From: Hypholoma sublateritium FD-334 SS-4
Lineage: Eukaryota; Basidiomycota; Agaricomycetes; Agaricales; Strophariaceae
Assembly (NCBI GenBank): GCA_000827495.1
Contig: KN817558.1
Coordinates: 219,754-283,753, forward strand
Length of the DNA stretch: 64,000 bases
Reading direction: 5' to 3'
Shown: piece after piece, positions 12,188-23,496 of the stretch
Numbering within the stretch: position 1 is the stretch's first letter
How the letters are laid out: each line of letters begins with the position of its first letter
Notes under the pieces: model-generated
Seen by the model: the letters and a program-made list of their open reading frames with translations, nothing else
Databases searched by the model: none
Told to the model about the DNA's origin: nothing
Position numbers and translations under genes: made by a program

Positions 12188-13928
12188 ATGGTGTCATTCT
12201 CTCCATTTTCCACTCTCCGAACAGGCGCGAACACCTCGCAGAATGCTCCGCAAGATGGAAATGATACTGCCGGCAGCACGATGCCACTGTAAGTGCTGCT
12301 TTATCTGGACCTGAGGTAATATGCAGAGCCTGTCGATGTTAATGAGGCCTGTCATTTTCCCAGCGACATTGTTTTCCTACAAGACACGACCGGCAGCCAG
12401 GGACCATACATCAAGGCGGCCACCAAGGCCATACGCGATATATGCGATAAGATTTCATCCACCGCGGAGCTGTCCAAGGAACTCATCCGATTTGGTCTGA
12501 TCGCATTTCGCGACCACCCACCTCAAGATACGACCTATGTCACCAAGAACTTTGGATTCACGTCGGACATCAATGTCATGCAACGAAATCTTGCTACATT
12601 GATCGCGTCTGGCGGAGGTGATGGTCCCGAGGCGCAGACTGCGGCCCTTGCAGATGCGTTGAACATGGAGTGGACTGAGAAGGCAGTGAAATTAGTCATT
12701 CTCATCACTGACTCCCCTCCCCATGGACTCGGGGAGCGAGGCGATGGGTTCTCTGAATCTCCTGATCGTGAGTGACCATGGTTCACATACTATTATAATC
12801 CATGGTCATTGATGTTGATTCCAGAAAACGACCCACTTGAAATTGTTCGCCAAATGGCCGAACGTGGAATCACCTTGGTGCGTAGATCCCCTGATAGAAT
12901 ACTTACATCTGACTGGCACTTGCCAATTTCTGTCGTTTCTTATCTAGTTCGTTGTTGCGTGCGAGCCTTCTCTGAGCCAACAATATATGGTGAGTTGACT
13001 GTCGATCATGGGGTCGAATTGGTAGTTCTGACACTCAAAAGCTTGCACTCGATTTCTACACTGCTTTGACAAAAATCACCAGGTTTGTGGCTTGGTTCTG
13101 AGCCATATGACACGAACTATGTGCGACTTACAATTAAAACAGTGGCCAAGTGTTCCCGCTCCTCATGGCGGACAAGCTTGGCGATTACATCGTTGGGACC
13201 GCTGTCGAGGCAATAGACACAGAGAAATTGATCGGGGAATTTGAAAAAGTAATCGTGGACGATGTATATTCCAATGCCGTTCCTGTCGAAAAGGTCGCCG
13301 AGAACCTTCAACAGTACATGAAAGAAAAAGGGAGGAAGATCAACACCATCGCTGTTGAGGATATTTATGTACCCATCGCGGCGGCGGAGACAAATAGGAT
13401 GCTGTGGGGAAAGGCAAGTAAGCTTTCAGACGCCAAAGGCAGTATGCAGCCAGTAAGTAATGAGCCAGCAAAAACTTCGAAATTAGTAACTTGCCGTAAC
13501 TTCGTGTTTTAACCCACAGATAAATGAGCCCCGTATACAAGCCCAATTTCTTCCGGCGGCTTCGGCCACAAGCAGCTTATGGGCAGCTGCAGCCATAGGT
13601 ACTTATTCAATGCCACCTGCTCCTGGTTCAATGTCAATGGGCGGTGCGAATGCGTCATTCTCTGCTGCGCCAATGTATTTTGCTCCCGCGGTTCCCCTAC
13701 CTGTACAAAGCCAGCAAGTCTCTTATGGAGTCCAGGAAGTCAGCCAAAGTCAGGTAATACACAACTGGGATGCTTGAACGAGTCAAGGCCTAATCTGATA
13801 ATAATTGTCTATAGGCTCATCGCATCGTCTCGCAGTCCCTTGCGAGAAATTCGAAGGTCACTGCAGCTGGCATGTTTTCGAAGAAAGGCGGACAGGCAGC
13901 AACAACCGAATCAACCCCTCCAGCATAA
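12188..13928 (+). CDS. vWA-domain protein
   Basis: Intracellular protein of 432 aa with a von Willebrand factor A domain, similar in layout to the vWA part of fungal alpha-kinase-related (VWKA) proteins. Eight exons: 12188-12288, 12364-12767, 12825-12877, 12948-12989, 13042-13082, 13143-13452, 13520-13753 and 13815-13928. The metal-site (MIDAS) motif is DTTGSQGPY at about residues 40-48; FRDHPP and [11 protein letters not shown] are the later vWA strands, and [12 protein letters not shown] closes the domain. No kinase domain follows. The C-terminal 110 residues are Ala, Met, Ser and Gln rich and probably disordered. Partner and role are unknown. The ATG at 12188 is chosen because its short exon splices in phase 2 exactly onto DIVFLQD. 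Confidence 0.85.
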
Positions 13929-14938
13929 GCACATATACAGATGTGGATTCTATCAAATAATGAAGCGCAGCAGCCACCATTAGTAATATTTATAATATAC
14001 CCAGAGATTTACCCACCCGAGTTTTGGAGAATATATGCCCGGCGAATGCAACAACATTGCGAAGTTACAAATCCCTCCGAGGTTCTCTTGCAAGAAATCA
14101 TCAAAAAATAGGTAAAAGGAGTGTAAGCCTGTATGCAGGTTGTAGGTAGGTGACGCAGTGTTTAAGTGCTTCATCCATCACACAAAAAGCGCACCGCACA
14201 TGAGACATGGGGCACGATAAAGAAAAGGTCGAGAAAAAGCAGGAATGAAACGCGCCTGCATGGGGACAACCCCAGCGCACTGCGCCGTGCTTGACTCAGA
14301 CTCGGCTGAGACCGCCGCGCCGCCATGACACGTATACATATAGCTGCGGTCATGGAAGCACGGTGGGAGGAATGAGGAGAGCGCGGCGCGGTACGCGGTG
14401 TGAGGCAGGCGGGCGGTCGGCAGCGGTAGTAGGGAGTAAGCAACATCAAGCAAAAGAGATACCATCCCGACACTATCTACTTACAAAATACACACTCGGG
14501 TGCCGATGTACTTCCTGTCGTCCGAGGCGGCTTTGACGCCTCATGGGCGATGAAGACGGGTTCCGGTTGAATAGAAGAGTCACGTTTCTCAGCCAACAGC
14601 TTGACCTTGTTTTAACTTTCCGAGTGCGCTATCGCCGTTGCGGACACCAGTGGGGCCAAAGGAAGAGAGTGAGGGGGGAGGGATCATTCAGCGTTTACCA
14701 GACGATTGCGAATTGCAGACGACATAGGAGAGTACTGGGGTCACGAAGGAGGGATATAGATTAAAGCAGAGAACTCTGAGTGCACCACCCGGCGGGTAGA
14801 GAGCGAATAATATACAGGACAAAGGGTAGACTCATAAAACGTCAAGGTGTTCAAGTGGCCTAATTAACGGTATTCTACCTTGAAAAGGATATGTTAGATG
14901 CGCTAGGTAAGATAGACACAAGGCCTGACGCACTAAAG
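13929..14938. other. Convergent intergenic region
   Basis: About 1 kb between two converging genes (vWA on plus, mL41 on minus). ORFs of 60-100 codons on both strands show no signal peptide, domain or splice-supported extension. Nothing identified. Confidence 0.5.
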
Positions 14939-15651
14939 TCATGACGAAGCGTCCTTTCCTTTCTGAGGAACGTCATCCGTCTCGACAACTTCCAGATGGC
15001 GCCGAACGTCTGCTGCAGCGCCAGTCTCGTCGGCTATCGTCCTGCGCTTCTCCAAGATTGTTTCTTGGTACTCCTTTAGCGGTATACCTCCAAACTTCGG
15101 CTCATCCATGAGTTTCAAATTGATTTGCGCCCTCATCCAGCCAGGTGCGGAAAGTGGGTTCTCGACGGGCCTGTTGGGGTGCAACCTCGCGTAGGTGTGC
15201 TCACGGCAGACGCGGAGGAAGCGTTCTGGGGTCAAGCCGCGCGGGCCACGGAACTTGCTGAATACGGCATTTTTGTGGTCCTCGGTGAGTTTGGCACCCA
15301 GCGAGACGTAGGGCTTGAGCTGCAGCGAGTGGTGAGGTCGCTTGTGAGTGACTGGATGGGAGGCGGCACGCACCTCGCTGTCCTCGATATCCTCGATTTG
15401 CGGCGCAACGTACACGCGCACCTTCTCGTCAAGCAGCTGGTATTTGGAGCTTCCGCGGATGACATGTCGTCCCGGCGCGCCTGTTCGTCGTCCACCGGGA
15501 AGGTAAGCCTGGCGTGTGCCTGCACCAAGGTCAGTTGGGTGAAAAACCGCGATTTGTAGGCAATATTACCTTTGTAGAAGTCCTTGTTTCCCCTCTTTGG
15601 CGTCAAGGGCGCCCTGGAGGCCTTTGAAAGGCGGGCGACGGTCGGAAACAT
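14939..15651 (-). CDS. MRPL27: Mitochondrial large-subunit ribosomal protein mL41
   Basis: Component of the mitochondrial ribosome large subunit, 220 aa. Two exons on the minus strand: 15570-15651 and 14939-15519, joined in phase 1. The N-terminus (MFPTVARLSKASRAPLTPKR) is basic and hydroxylated, as expected of a mitochondrial targeting peptide. It is followed by the family motif TPKRGNKDFYKGTRQA and GAPGRHVIRGSSKYQLLDEK, then VRVYVAPQIEDIE. Yeast MRPL27 (mL41) is shorter; the C-terminal extension here is charged and low in conservation. Head-to-head with TSR3: the start codons are 138 bp apart, so the two genes probably share a promoter region. Confidence 0.85.
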
Positions 15652-15789
15652 GAGGGTATATGTCCAGAAAACCGGTTGATGGGCAAAATCGTTAACGGAA
15701 ATTATATTCTCACGCTTCTCTGCTGTGACGCCATCTCTCAGCTCTTCCTCACTATCTATGTAACGTCTCTCGACATCCGAACCACTGAA

Positions 15790-17038
15790 ATGGGAAAGAA
15801 GAACTCAAAAGATCAGGTTGCAAGTAGCTCGAAGCATAAGCACCCCAAAAGCTCTGGTCGACCTCCAGGGAAAACATTTACCGGCCACAAAGGGCGAGGA
15901 AAGGACCTTACGGGCCAGTCTATTGCTGACATTCCTGGCGTTCACGATCGGCCAGAAAGCGCAGTGGATGAGGTCGAAGAAGAAGACGATGAGGATGGAT
16001 CTTCTGAAGGTGAGTTACATTGGACTACAAGGTCAAATTTTAGTTGATTCCGACCCGCAACAGAGGACGAAGACGATGTGAAAATTGAAGTCCCAGTGGC
16101 CATGTGGGTGAGATTATATGCTTTCTCAGTGAATGCACGTTGTTCATCTCTCACAGGATTTCGACCACTGCGACCCGCGTCGATGTTCTGGAAAGAAGCT
16201 GTCCCGGCTCGGCCTGATAAAGGAGCTGCGGGTCGGCGCGCGATTCAGAGGCATCGTCGTTTCGTATGCCATCTATACATTTTGGCGCCCATCCGATCAT
16301 CCTGACAACTGATAGACCCAAGGGCAAGCAAGTCATCAGTCCTTCAGACCGCGACATCGTTCTTTCCGCTGGACTTGCCGTGGTCGAGTGCTCCTGGGCG
16401 CGCTTGGACGATGTCCCGTTCAACAAAATCGCCAGTCCGCATGAAAGATTGCGTACGTTCTCGTCTTCTTCGAAAACTCTGACTAAATTAACATCCAGTC
16501 CCGTATCTTCTGGCAACCAATCCCACGAATTACGGCAAGCCCTGGCGCCTAAACTGCGTCGAGGCGCTCGCAGCCGCCTTCTATATCACTGGCTTCGATT
16601 CGTATGCTGAGAAATTGCTCGGCTCGTTCGGATGGGGTGGCTCGTTCTACAAAGTGAACGAGTAAGGCCAAATCAATGTTCCCGTGAATCAGCTGACAGT
16701 CTTGCAGAACCTTCCTGAAACGATACAAGAAGTGTACCACTGCGGAGGATATGGACGCCGCTCAACAGGCGATCATGGATGAACTCGAGGAGAATTGGAA
16801 TGAATCGAGGAGGCACAAAGGTCAGTCTCCTTGCCCCGTGGCACGCCGATTTTGATGACTGACGGTGCATACAGAGGAACTCAAACTGCAAAATCTCTCT
16901 TCGGAAGATCTGCTCTTTGCCAATCCTAATCATGCTATCATACCCAATGACTCAAGCGATGAAGACGACGACAACGAAAGGGGCCCACCAGAATCAGGAT
17001 CAGAAGGAGAGGCAGCACCAGAGGCTACCAAGGAATAG
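15790..17038 (+). CDS. TSR3: 18S rRNA aminocarboxypropyltransferase Tsr3
   Basis: Transfers the 3-amino-3-carboxypropyl group from S-adenosylmethionine to the hypermodified pseudouridine of 18S rRNA, a late cytoplasmic step of 40S maturation. Seven exons (15790-16009, 16064-16107, 16157-16263, 16316-16452, 16499-16661, 16708-16820, 16875-17038) give 315 aa. The diagnostic motif [17 protein letters not shown] lies near residues 87-103, followed by LSPxD-like [19 protein letters not shown] and [21 protein letters not shown], all typical of Tsr3. The N-terminus is Lys and Ser rich and acidic further on; the C-terminus is an acidic tail, as in other eukaryotic Tsr3. In-frame codons upstream of 15790 have no similarity, so this ATG was chosen. 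Confidence 0.93.
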
Positions 17039-17309
17039 TAACCGATGAAGGTTATGCTATGTCTGAGTGATTGTACAAATATACGTCGAAGATGAACTTA
17101 TCCTTGTATTCGTCTTGTTCATTGTAGGGAGACAGGCTAGCCTCTAATCAGGCCATCGAACTCGCACCCGGAAATCTTTTTTGGTTGTCGACTCAAAGCT
17201 GCATCAAGTGGGCTATCAAAAGATTTGATTCGTGTGTTACAAACACTACGACAATACGACACAATACAAACGGCTATCTACTTCATACTCGTTCAAAAAC
17301 ATCAACAGA

Positions 17310-18678
17310 TTAATCGAGCTCGGCGAGGTCCACGAATTCGCGCTCCAGGAGGTCCGCCATATCGTCAAACTCGCGACGTTCGGGCTTCGCAACCTCGGCC
17401 GGTTCCTCGACATGAGGTTCGGCGTGGCTCGCGCGGAGTTTGCGCATCCTGCGAGTGTGATGCTCAGGAGTCCACTCGCGGCGCTGAGGAGCTTGCTGTT
17501 GCTGTTGCTCCTGGACAGCGGCAGGCTCGGGGTGCGGCCTCCTGCTGTGGTGCGCGTGGGCGTGGAGCTCATTGGTGCCTTCGTGCGCGTGCGCGTGGTG
17601 CTCGTGGGTAGCTCCGTGCTCATGCTCGTGGTCGTGCGCGTGGACGTGGTGCTCATGGGTGACTTCGCGTCGCTCAGGAGCCTGCTGTTGCTGCTGCTGC
17701 TGCTGCTGCTCCGCCGCGGGCTCGTGGTGGGGTCTCCGGCTGTGTCGTGCGTGGGCTTGGTGCTCATGCGTAAACTCGCGGCGCTCGGGGGCTGATTGCT
17801 GCTGCTGCTGCTCGACCACCGGCTGGCGGTGAGGTCTCCTGCTGTGCCGAGGGTGAGCGGGGTGCTCAGGAGCAAGCTCGCGGCGCTCAGGAGCTTGCTG
17901 CTGCTGTTGCTGTTGCTCGACTGCAGGCTCGTGGTGGGGACGTCTGCTGTGTCGTGCGTGAGGGTGGTGCTGGTCATGGGTAAACTCGCGGCGTTCAGGA
18001 GCTTGCGATTGCTGTTGCTGTTGGTCGACCGCAGGTTGGCGGTGGGGTCGCCTGCTGTGCCTAGCGTGCGTGTGGTACTCAGGGGCGACCTCGCGACGTT
18101 CAGGCGCCTGTTGTTGCTGTTGCTGTTGGTCGACTGCAGGCTCGTGGTGGGGATGTCTGCTGTGTCGTGCGTGGGAGTGGTGCTGCTCATGGGTAAACTC
18201 GCGGCGCTCGGGAGCTTGCTGTTGCTGTTGCTGTTGCTCCTGTACAGCGGCAGGTTCATGGTGGGGGCGCCTGCTGTGCCTCGCGTGGGGGTGATGTTCA
18301 TGAGTGAACTCGCGGCGCTCAAGACCTTGGTCCTGCTGCTGCCCCTGCGACTGAGATCCCCCGTCGGAATGGTGCTGGCTCTTCTTGTGCCACTTCTTGG
18401 CCAAGTGATGTGCGTCGCTGTGCGAGGTATTAAGGTAAGAACGAGAAGATGTACAATTCGAAAGAGTGCGTACCTCACGGCTTTTATAGGATTGGTGCGA
18501 CGCACCAGACCAAGGTCAGCGGGGTCAGTGGAGCGTCTATGGGTGATTCGGTCGTTCAATATGGATCGACAGCCAATGGCCAAAAAAATGCTTACTCGTA
18601 AAGGTCGTCAGAGGCTTGGACAAGAGCGGAACCAGCAAGGAGGGCAACGGCAGCGATGGATGCAGTGAATTTAACCAT
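17310..18678 (-). CDS. Secreted His/Gln-rich repeat protein 1
   Basis: Secreted low-complexity protein of about 396 aa; function unknown. Exon 1 is 18596-18678, encoding the signal peptide MVKFTASIAAVALLAGSALV. Exon 2 runs from 18417 to the stop at 17310. A weaker acceptor at 18480 would add 21 codons and keeps the frame. Seven units of about 35-60 residues follow, each starting PERRE, then a His-rich part (HARHSRRPHHEPA) and ending in a poly-Gln run of 5-9. Odd and even units alternate between HHEPA and HRQPA versions. The dibasic RR pairs are potential Kex2 sites, so the protein may be cut into repeated peptides; His richness also suggests metal binding. The C-terminus is LLEREF, then an acidic stretch ending LD. 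Repeat-driven ORFs overlap it on both strands but lack a signal peptide. Confidence 0.82.
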
Positions 18679-18734
18679 GATGAATAGATGAGAAGAAGAA
18701 AGTGTGTAGGAAAGTGTGTATTGATTGGGTGAAT

Positions 18735-18782
18735 GGGTGAGACCAGCTGAGGAACCATTTCGTTGCACCTCCAGACTTTATA
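18735..18782 (-). promoter_or_regulatory. Core promoter of repeat protein 1
   Basis: On the minus strand a TATA box (TATAAAG, 18776-18782) is followed 27 nt later by CAGCTGGTCTCACCC (18735-18749), about 57 nt before the ATG. The same pair with the same spacing precedes the genes at 22271 and 24662, so the element probably marks the transcription start region. Confidence 0.7.
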
Positions 18783-20290
18783 CTGTCGCCTTAGGCCCAT
18801 AGGGCCCTAATATCGCGTTGATCTGCTGGTCTGTTACATCACGGTAGCTTTAATTTGGGAGCGCTACCGTTCCTTTGGAGCGTTTACGGGCTGTGTCGGA
18901 CTAAATTTTTTGATTGGAGTGACAGAATATTTGGCTGGGCAAGGCGAGGCGAGGCGCAGTCAAATACTGCTTCAGCTGGAATATGATGTCGCGAGCCATG
19001 ATTTTATACGCGATAGCGTTCGGAATGCATAAAAACAGCGTAATATCTGGCTTGAGGCTCTGCTGTGTACTGGTAATGCGTTGTCACTTTCCAATTTAAG
19101 TTGCATATAATACCCTTTCAGCTTGATTGGAGGTAAATTCGAGCGAATACTATGTATGTACCACAGGACATTTACGTCACATCATTTTATAAATAGCACC
19201 GATCGTCGTTGCGGTGCTCTTGCGGTGCTCTTTCATTTTCATGTGTCGTCCATCCATTGGTTTCGTATTCCCTGGCGGTCTACGAGTAATACAACTAGAC
19301 CAATACTTGTTTACCATCACACTGAAGGAATGCCAGTGCTTCACTCTCCGGTTAGTGGAGAAAAAACGAAGGGTAGTGAGCCGGCAAACGTTAAGGACCA
19401 GCCGAATGCATGTTCGGGCTTGTGCGAAGTTCGGACGGACTAGTGGGTTTGACACTGCCAAGCATCTGCAGTTTTTGTAAATGGAAGACTATGAAACTTG
19501 CGTGTTGATAGGCATTGTGGTGCGCTGTGGAGGGAATGCCGCATAGTGCGCAGCTGCGGGCTTGCGGCATCCTGGTTAGTCCCCGCGGCGCGTCCAAGTC
19601 GAGCGACATAGAGCTGAAGCTGAAATTGAACAGCGTTAATGTCTGTCAAAGCTATTTACTGAGGCGTTGAGTTATGGTGAAGGTGTAGGTGAAACTCGCC
19701 GCGCCAGACCGCACCGGATGCTATCAGGCGCGTGCATGACAAGAGTTTGATACAATTTCAAATATGATCTACGTACAAAAGTGAAGGTCGTCAAGGCAGA
19801 GTTAGGTTCAAATGAGGAAACGCATTCGGATTTTGGGCGCTTTTCAGATAATTGTTCTGTCAGAGTCCGAGTTTTGTCCGATACAATTAGACGCGAATTG
19901 GTTGCGAATTGGTCGCGAACCTAGTCTACCTTGTAGTAATTATACTACTCACTACTTATAGGCGCACTGTTAGATATGAATAGTATAAAGAAAATGGATA
20001 CACCAAACGAGGTCGGAAAAGTGCTGGTATACTCAAGACATGAAATTAATTTCAGCTTCCATAACGGCTGAGGCAGATGGAGCGGGGAATCGTGTCGACC
20101 TCGAGGCTCATGGAGGCAAGGCTTGGCGCACTGCAATGATGCGAGGCTCAGTCTGTTTGTTACAAGTATCTATCTACACAGTCTGCTCTACATAGTCGAT
20201 GGACTTGGTAACAACATAGCCTGAAGTTCCATTGCGTATTACTGGATTCTGGGAAAATTCTTGCTGTATATGAGTATGGGTGTTCTTGAA
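18783..20290. other. Intergenic, no gene seen
   Basis: About 1.5 kb without a convincing gene. The sequence is lower in GC than its neighbours. ORFs at 19123-19649 are short on both strands and have no features. Confidence 0.5.
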
Positions 20291-21783
20291 TCACTCCCAC
20301 TGGTCTATCCAATCCATCTGGAGTTCAAATTGGAAAAGTTCTAGACTGGAAAGTGCCTCCAACTTTTTGAAGCATGCGTTCTGCACTCGCACGGCCGCGT
20401 GATTGAAACTTTTCTCGATGCTTTTAAGTATCGAATCCGGAAATTCAAGGTTATCTGGGACCATCACCACGATTTGTATCTCCAGACTGCGCAGCGCTGG
20501 AAAAGCGTTTTCAGTGGCCACAGTCATATCAAGCGCTGTGCATTGTTGGCCGATAGTTGTGCATATCTCGCCGACTGCCGTATCTGCCTCAGCGCAGTAT
20601 ATGGAAATGTAGATGTCGACGCTTTTCAGCGCGTTGACTTTCCCGGACAGCCGCTGAAGTTCACGGTTTACGCCGTAGAGCGGATCGTCGTTTCTTTCGT
20701 CTGGTTCATTGTGATTCCGCCTGAGAGTTATATGATTGATTGTTTGTGAAGGGCCAGCGAGGATTGCTGCAGCTAGCCCGTCGAAAGACATTTTGCTACC
20801 GTGAGTAACTAGCGACAAGCCCAATTTTAAGTTTTAAAAATCAATCGCAAAAAACCTGGATCATACTCACGTTCAAGATGGAGTCCGAGAAGGTAAGGGG
20901 AAGATTGCATTATCAGCTTAGTCCATGCGAGGTCGTTGGCATCTTTCCAATCGACGGACAGGACCTCAATTGAAGAGAAATCCAATATGGCATGGTTTTT
21001 AGCAGGTGAGTCTGGCGATCCAGTAAGAACCAACAGAGCTTCGTGAATGTCAGCCCCAAAACCGAATCTTTCCAGGTGTCCGGGGCCAGTCGCGACGGTA
21101 TTCGAGGTTTCGAGGTCTGCGGTCTGAGCGACGTCGGTAAAGTCAAGTGTCACGCAGGATATGGCGAAAGTCTTGAGATGTTTATGCTTTTCTAAGGATA
21201 AAATTCCTTGTAAAGGGAAGCCTTTAATACCGGATATGCTCAATGTTTCGAGTCGGGTTTGTCTTCGGAGCAAAGCAAGGAGTGCCGTAGCTACCGAAGG
21301 ATTAATTTTCTTCCAATCATACGTGGCAGTTAAGGCTACCATATTTCTCGAATTGAAGGCGAAGTCCAGCCTAGATAGGTTGCGGAACTTGTTGAAAAAT
21401 TCCACCGTTACTTCACTGGGACGGTCTATATCAGATCTGTGGTCAGCGGAAAACTTCAAGTCAAGCTGGCGAACGTAGTCGACGAGGTGAGGGGATGCAT
21501 CGTGGATTTGCAAAAGTTTTCGTGCAACTTTGACGGAATAGGTAACCGACCGGAAAAGAAATTTTTGACAAGGGGCGACAAGAGCGCGACGGACCAGAGA
21601 CATGGCTTTGATATCTTCCATATGCAGTGGGTAATAAGTTTTTGCCACAAGGTCGATGATGTAAGTGTAGATATCAAATGGCAGCTCGACGCGGCGTGAA
21701 CCTACTATCCTCGGAGATGTTGATTCCATAGCGTCCGGTGTATGCTGGTTAGAGCCAAGATCTGGGCAGGTGACGATGTTCAT
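20291..21783 (-). CDS. F-box-like protein, paralogue 3
   Basis: Intact paralogue of the gene at 1746-3178, in opposite orientation. Two exons, 20871-21783 and 20291-20808, separated by a 62-nt GT-AG intron at the same position and phase; product 476 aa. The N-terminal part has the F-box-like pattern VELPFDIYTYIIDLV then IKAMSLVRRALVAPCQKFLF. The body is rich in regularly spaced Leu, and the tail contains the family phrase ACFKKLEALSSLELF. Start at 21783 (MNIVTCPDLG) or at 21729 (MESTSPRIVG); the latter matches the start of paralogue 2. A TATATA sequence lies about 130 bases upstream (near 21908). Probable SCF substrate adaptor by family, unproven. Confidence 0.8.
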
Positions 21784-22270
21784 TCGAACACAACGATGGA
21801 CCGGGTCTCCTGGCTTTCAAGTTCGCGAAGTAAAGATGGATCCAATTGGCATGAGTCCAAGATGGATCCGAACACGACTCGGAAGATGTCGCTGATCCCG
21901 GCCCGGTATATAATTGATGGCACATCAGCTTAAATTACCCACGGGCTGAGCGCAGCGTGAATGAAATTTAATGAAGCCAGTACTGGGCGCTTAACGATGC
22001 GTAACATCTCTAACATAGTTCTCGATATCACCACAAAAGTATCCACCAGGCTGCATACCTCTCTGCAGAGGCCCGGGCAATCTCCACAGCAACTTGCAAG
22101 TCTCAATCTCCACAATCTCTACTACAAACTAGCGCCTACACTCCCACCCGCTCCACAGTCCAGTTTTGTGCAAATCAAATGTTTCTGATTTTCACTGATG
22201 TTACAAACACAGTGGTAGTACAACAACAATTCCGTTATCAATATACAATATGTACGCCCTAAGAAGCCAC
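21784..22270. other. Intergenic, no gene seen
   Basis: 487 bases between F-box paralogue 3 and the second repeat-protein gene. Holds a TATATAA near 21908 and a short repeat of GATGGATCC at about 21836 and 21862. No gene seen. Confidence 0.4.
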
Positions 22271-23390
22271 TTAATCGAGGTCGTCGAAGTCCTCGAACTC
22301 GCGCTCCAAGAGGTCCTCCATGTCCTCGAGCTCGCGGCGCTGGGGCTGGCCGTCGGCAGGCTGCTGCTGCTGTTGGTCCTGCTGGGGCAGCGAGTGCATG
22401 TGGTGCTCGTGGTGACCTCCGCCTCCGTGGTGCATGAAGTGGCGCGCGGCGCCCATGCCGAAGCGCATGGGCTCGCGGCGCTGCGGCTGGCTGTCCTGGG
22501 ACTGCTGCTGCTCCACGGGGTGCTCGTGGTGTTCGTGGTGCTCGCGGTGCTCGCGGTTTCCACCGGTGAGCCTCAGGAAGCGGCGTGCACCACTGTAAAA
22601 AGAAAGAAAAACTCATGAGCGGGCGCGAGGAATAAATACAGGAAATGCCGTACCTGGGAAGACCGCCGTAGCGCACGGGCTCGCGCGCGAGGATCTCGAG
22701 CTCGTCATCGGAGTACCCGCGGCGCTGGGGCTGGTCAGCGGGCTGCTGTTGCTGCTGGTCCTGCTGGGGCATCGAGTGCATGTGGTGCTCGTGGTGCCCG
22801 CCGCCGCCGTGGTGCATGAAGTGGCGCGCGGCACCGAGACCGAAGCGCATGGGCTCGCGGCGCTGGGGCTGGCTGTCCGCGGGCTGCTGCTGCTGCTGGT
22901 CCTGTTGCGGCATCGAGTGCATGTGGTGCTCGTGGTGCCCACCGCCGCCGTGGTGCATGAAGTGGCGCGCGGCCGCCATGCCGAAGCGCATGGGCTCGGG
23001 CTCACGGCGCTGGGGCTGGTCGGCGGGCGGCTGCTGCTGTTGGTCTTGCTGCGGCATGGAGTGCATGTGGTGCTCGTGGTGCGCACCGCCGCCGTGGTGC
23101 ATGAAGTGGCGCGCGGCGCCCATGCCGAAGCGCATGGGCTCGGGCTCGCGGCGCTGGGGCTGGTCGGCGGGTTGTTGCTGCTGTTGGTCCTGTTGTGGCA
23201 TGGAGTGCATGTGGTGCTCGTGGTGGGCCCCGCCGCCGCCGTGATGCATAAAACGGCGCGCAGCACCGAGACCGAAACGCATGGGCTCGCGCGCAGCGAG
23301 GAACTCGGCGTCGTCCGCGGCGGTCTGCGCAAGCGCAGAGCCGGAGAGGAGGGCGACGGCGGCGAAAGTGGTAGCAGCGATTTTGACCAT
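22271..23390 (-). CDS. Secreted His/Gln-rich repeat protein 2
   Basis: Secreted repeat protein of 352 aa; function unknown. Two exons: 22654-23390 and 22271-22592 (61-nt intron, phase 2). The signal peptide is MVKIAATTFAAVALLSGSAL. Five units follow, each built from RREPMRFGMGAARHFMHH, a Gly run, HHEHHMHSMPQQD, poly-Gln and PADQPQ. Units 4 and 5 are separated by a divergent stretch (GYSDDELEILAREPVRYGG) across the intron. Each unit starts after QRR, a potential Kex2 cleavage site, so release of repeated peptides beginning EPMRFG is possible. The C-terminus, MEDLLEREFEDFDDLD, closely matches that of protein 1. An ORF reading through the intron to 22122 is not a likely product. Confidence 0.85.
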
Positions 23391-23448
23391 ATTGATTTAT
23401 TGGGGTTTTTTAAAAAGGTGGGTGGGAGAGTGTTGTTGTAGTGTGGGG

Positions 23449-23496
23449 GGGTGAGACCAGCTGGAGAACAGAGGTGGGCGCGGGCGCCCTTTTATA
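23449..23496 (-). promoter_or_regulatory. Core promoter of repeat protein 2
   Basis: TATAAAA on the minus strand (23490-23496), then CAGCTGGTCTCACCC (23449-23463) 27 nt downstream, about 58 nt before the ATG. Same arrangement as in the promoters at 18735 and 25672. Confidence 0.7.

Noticed and set aside
11696..12314. Upstream coding exons for the vWA gene (ORFs 11696-12070 and 11949-12314)
   Set aside because: They do not splice in frame to DIVFLQD; the ATG at 12188 in another frame does.
14171..14765. Small gene(s) in the 1-kb gap after the vWA gene
   Set aside because: ORFs overlap on both strands, with no start context, splice support or domain.
17246..18668. Long ORFs on both strands over the His/Gln repeat gene (445 codons minus, 290 codons plus)
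   Set aside because: They arise because the repeat has a length divisible by three and few stops in any frame. Only one minus frame has a signal-peptide exon, an acidic family tail and a matched promoter.
22122..23390. 422-codon ORF read through the intron of repeat protein 2
   Set aside because: It loses the family repeat after 22654. Splicing 22654 to 22592 restores the fifth repeat and the conserved acidic end.
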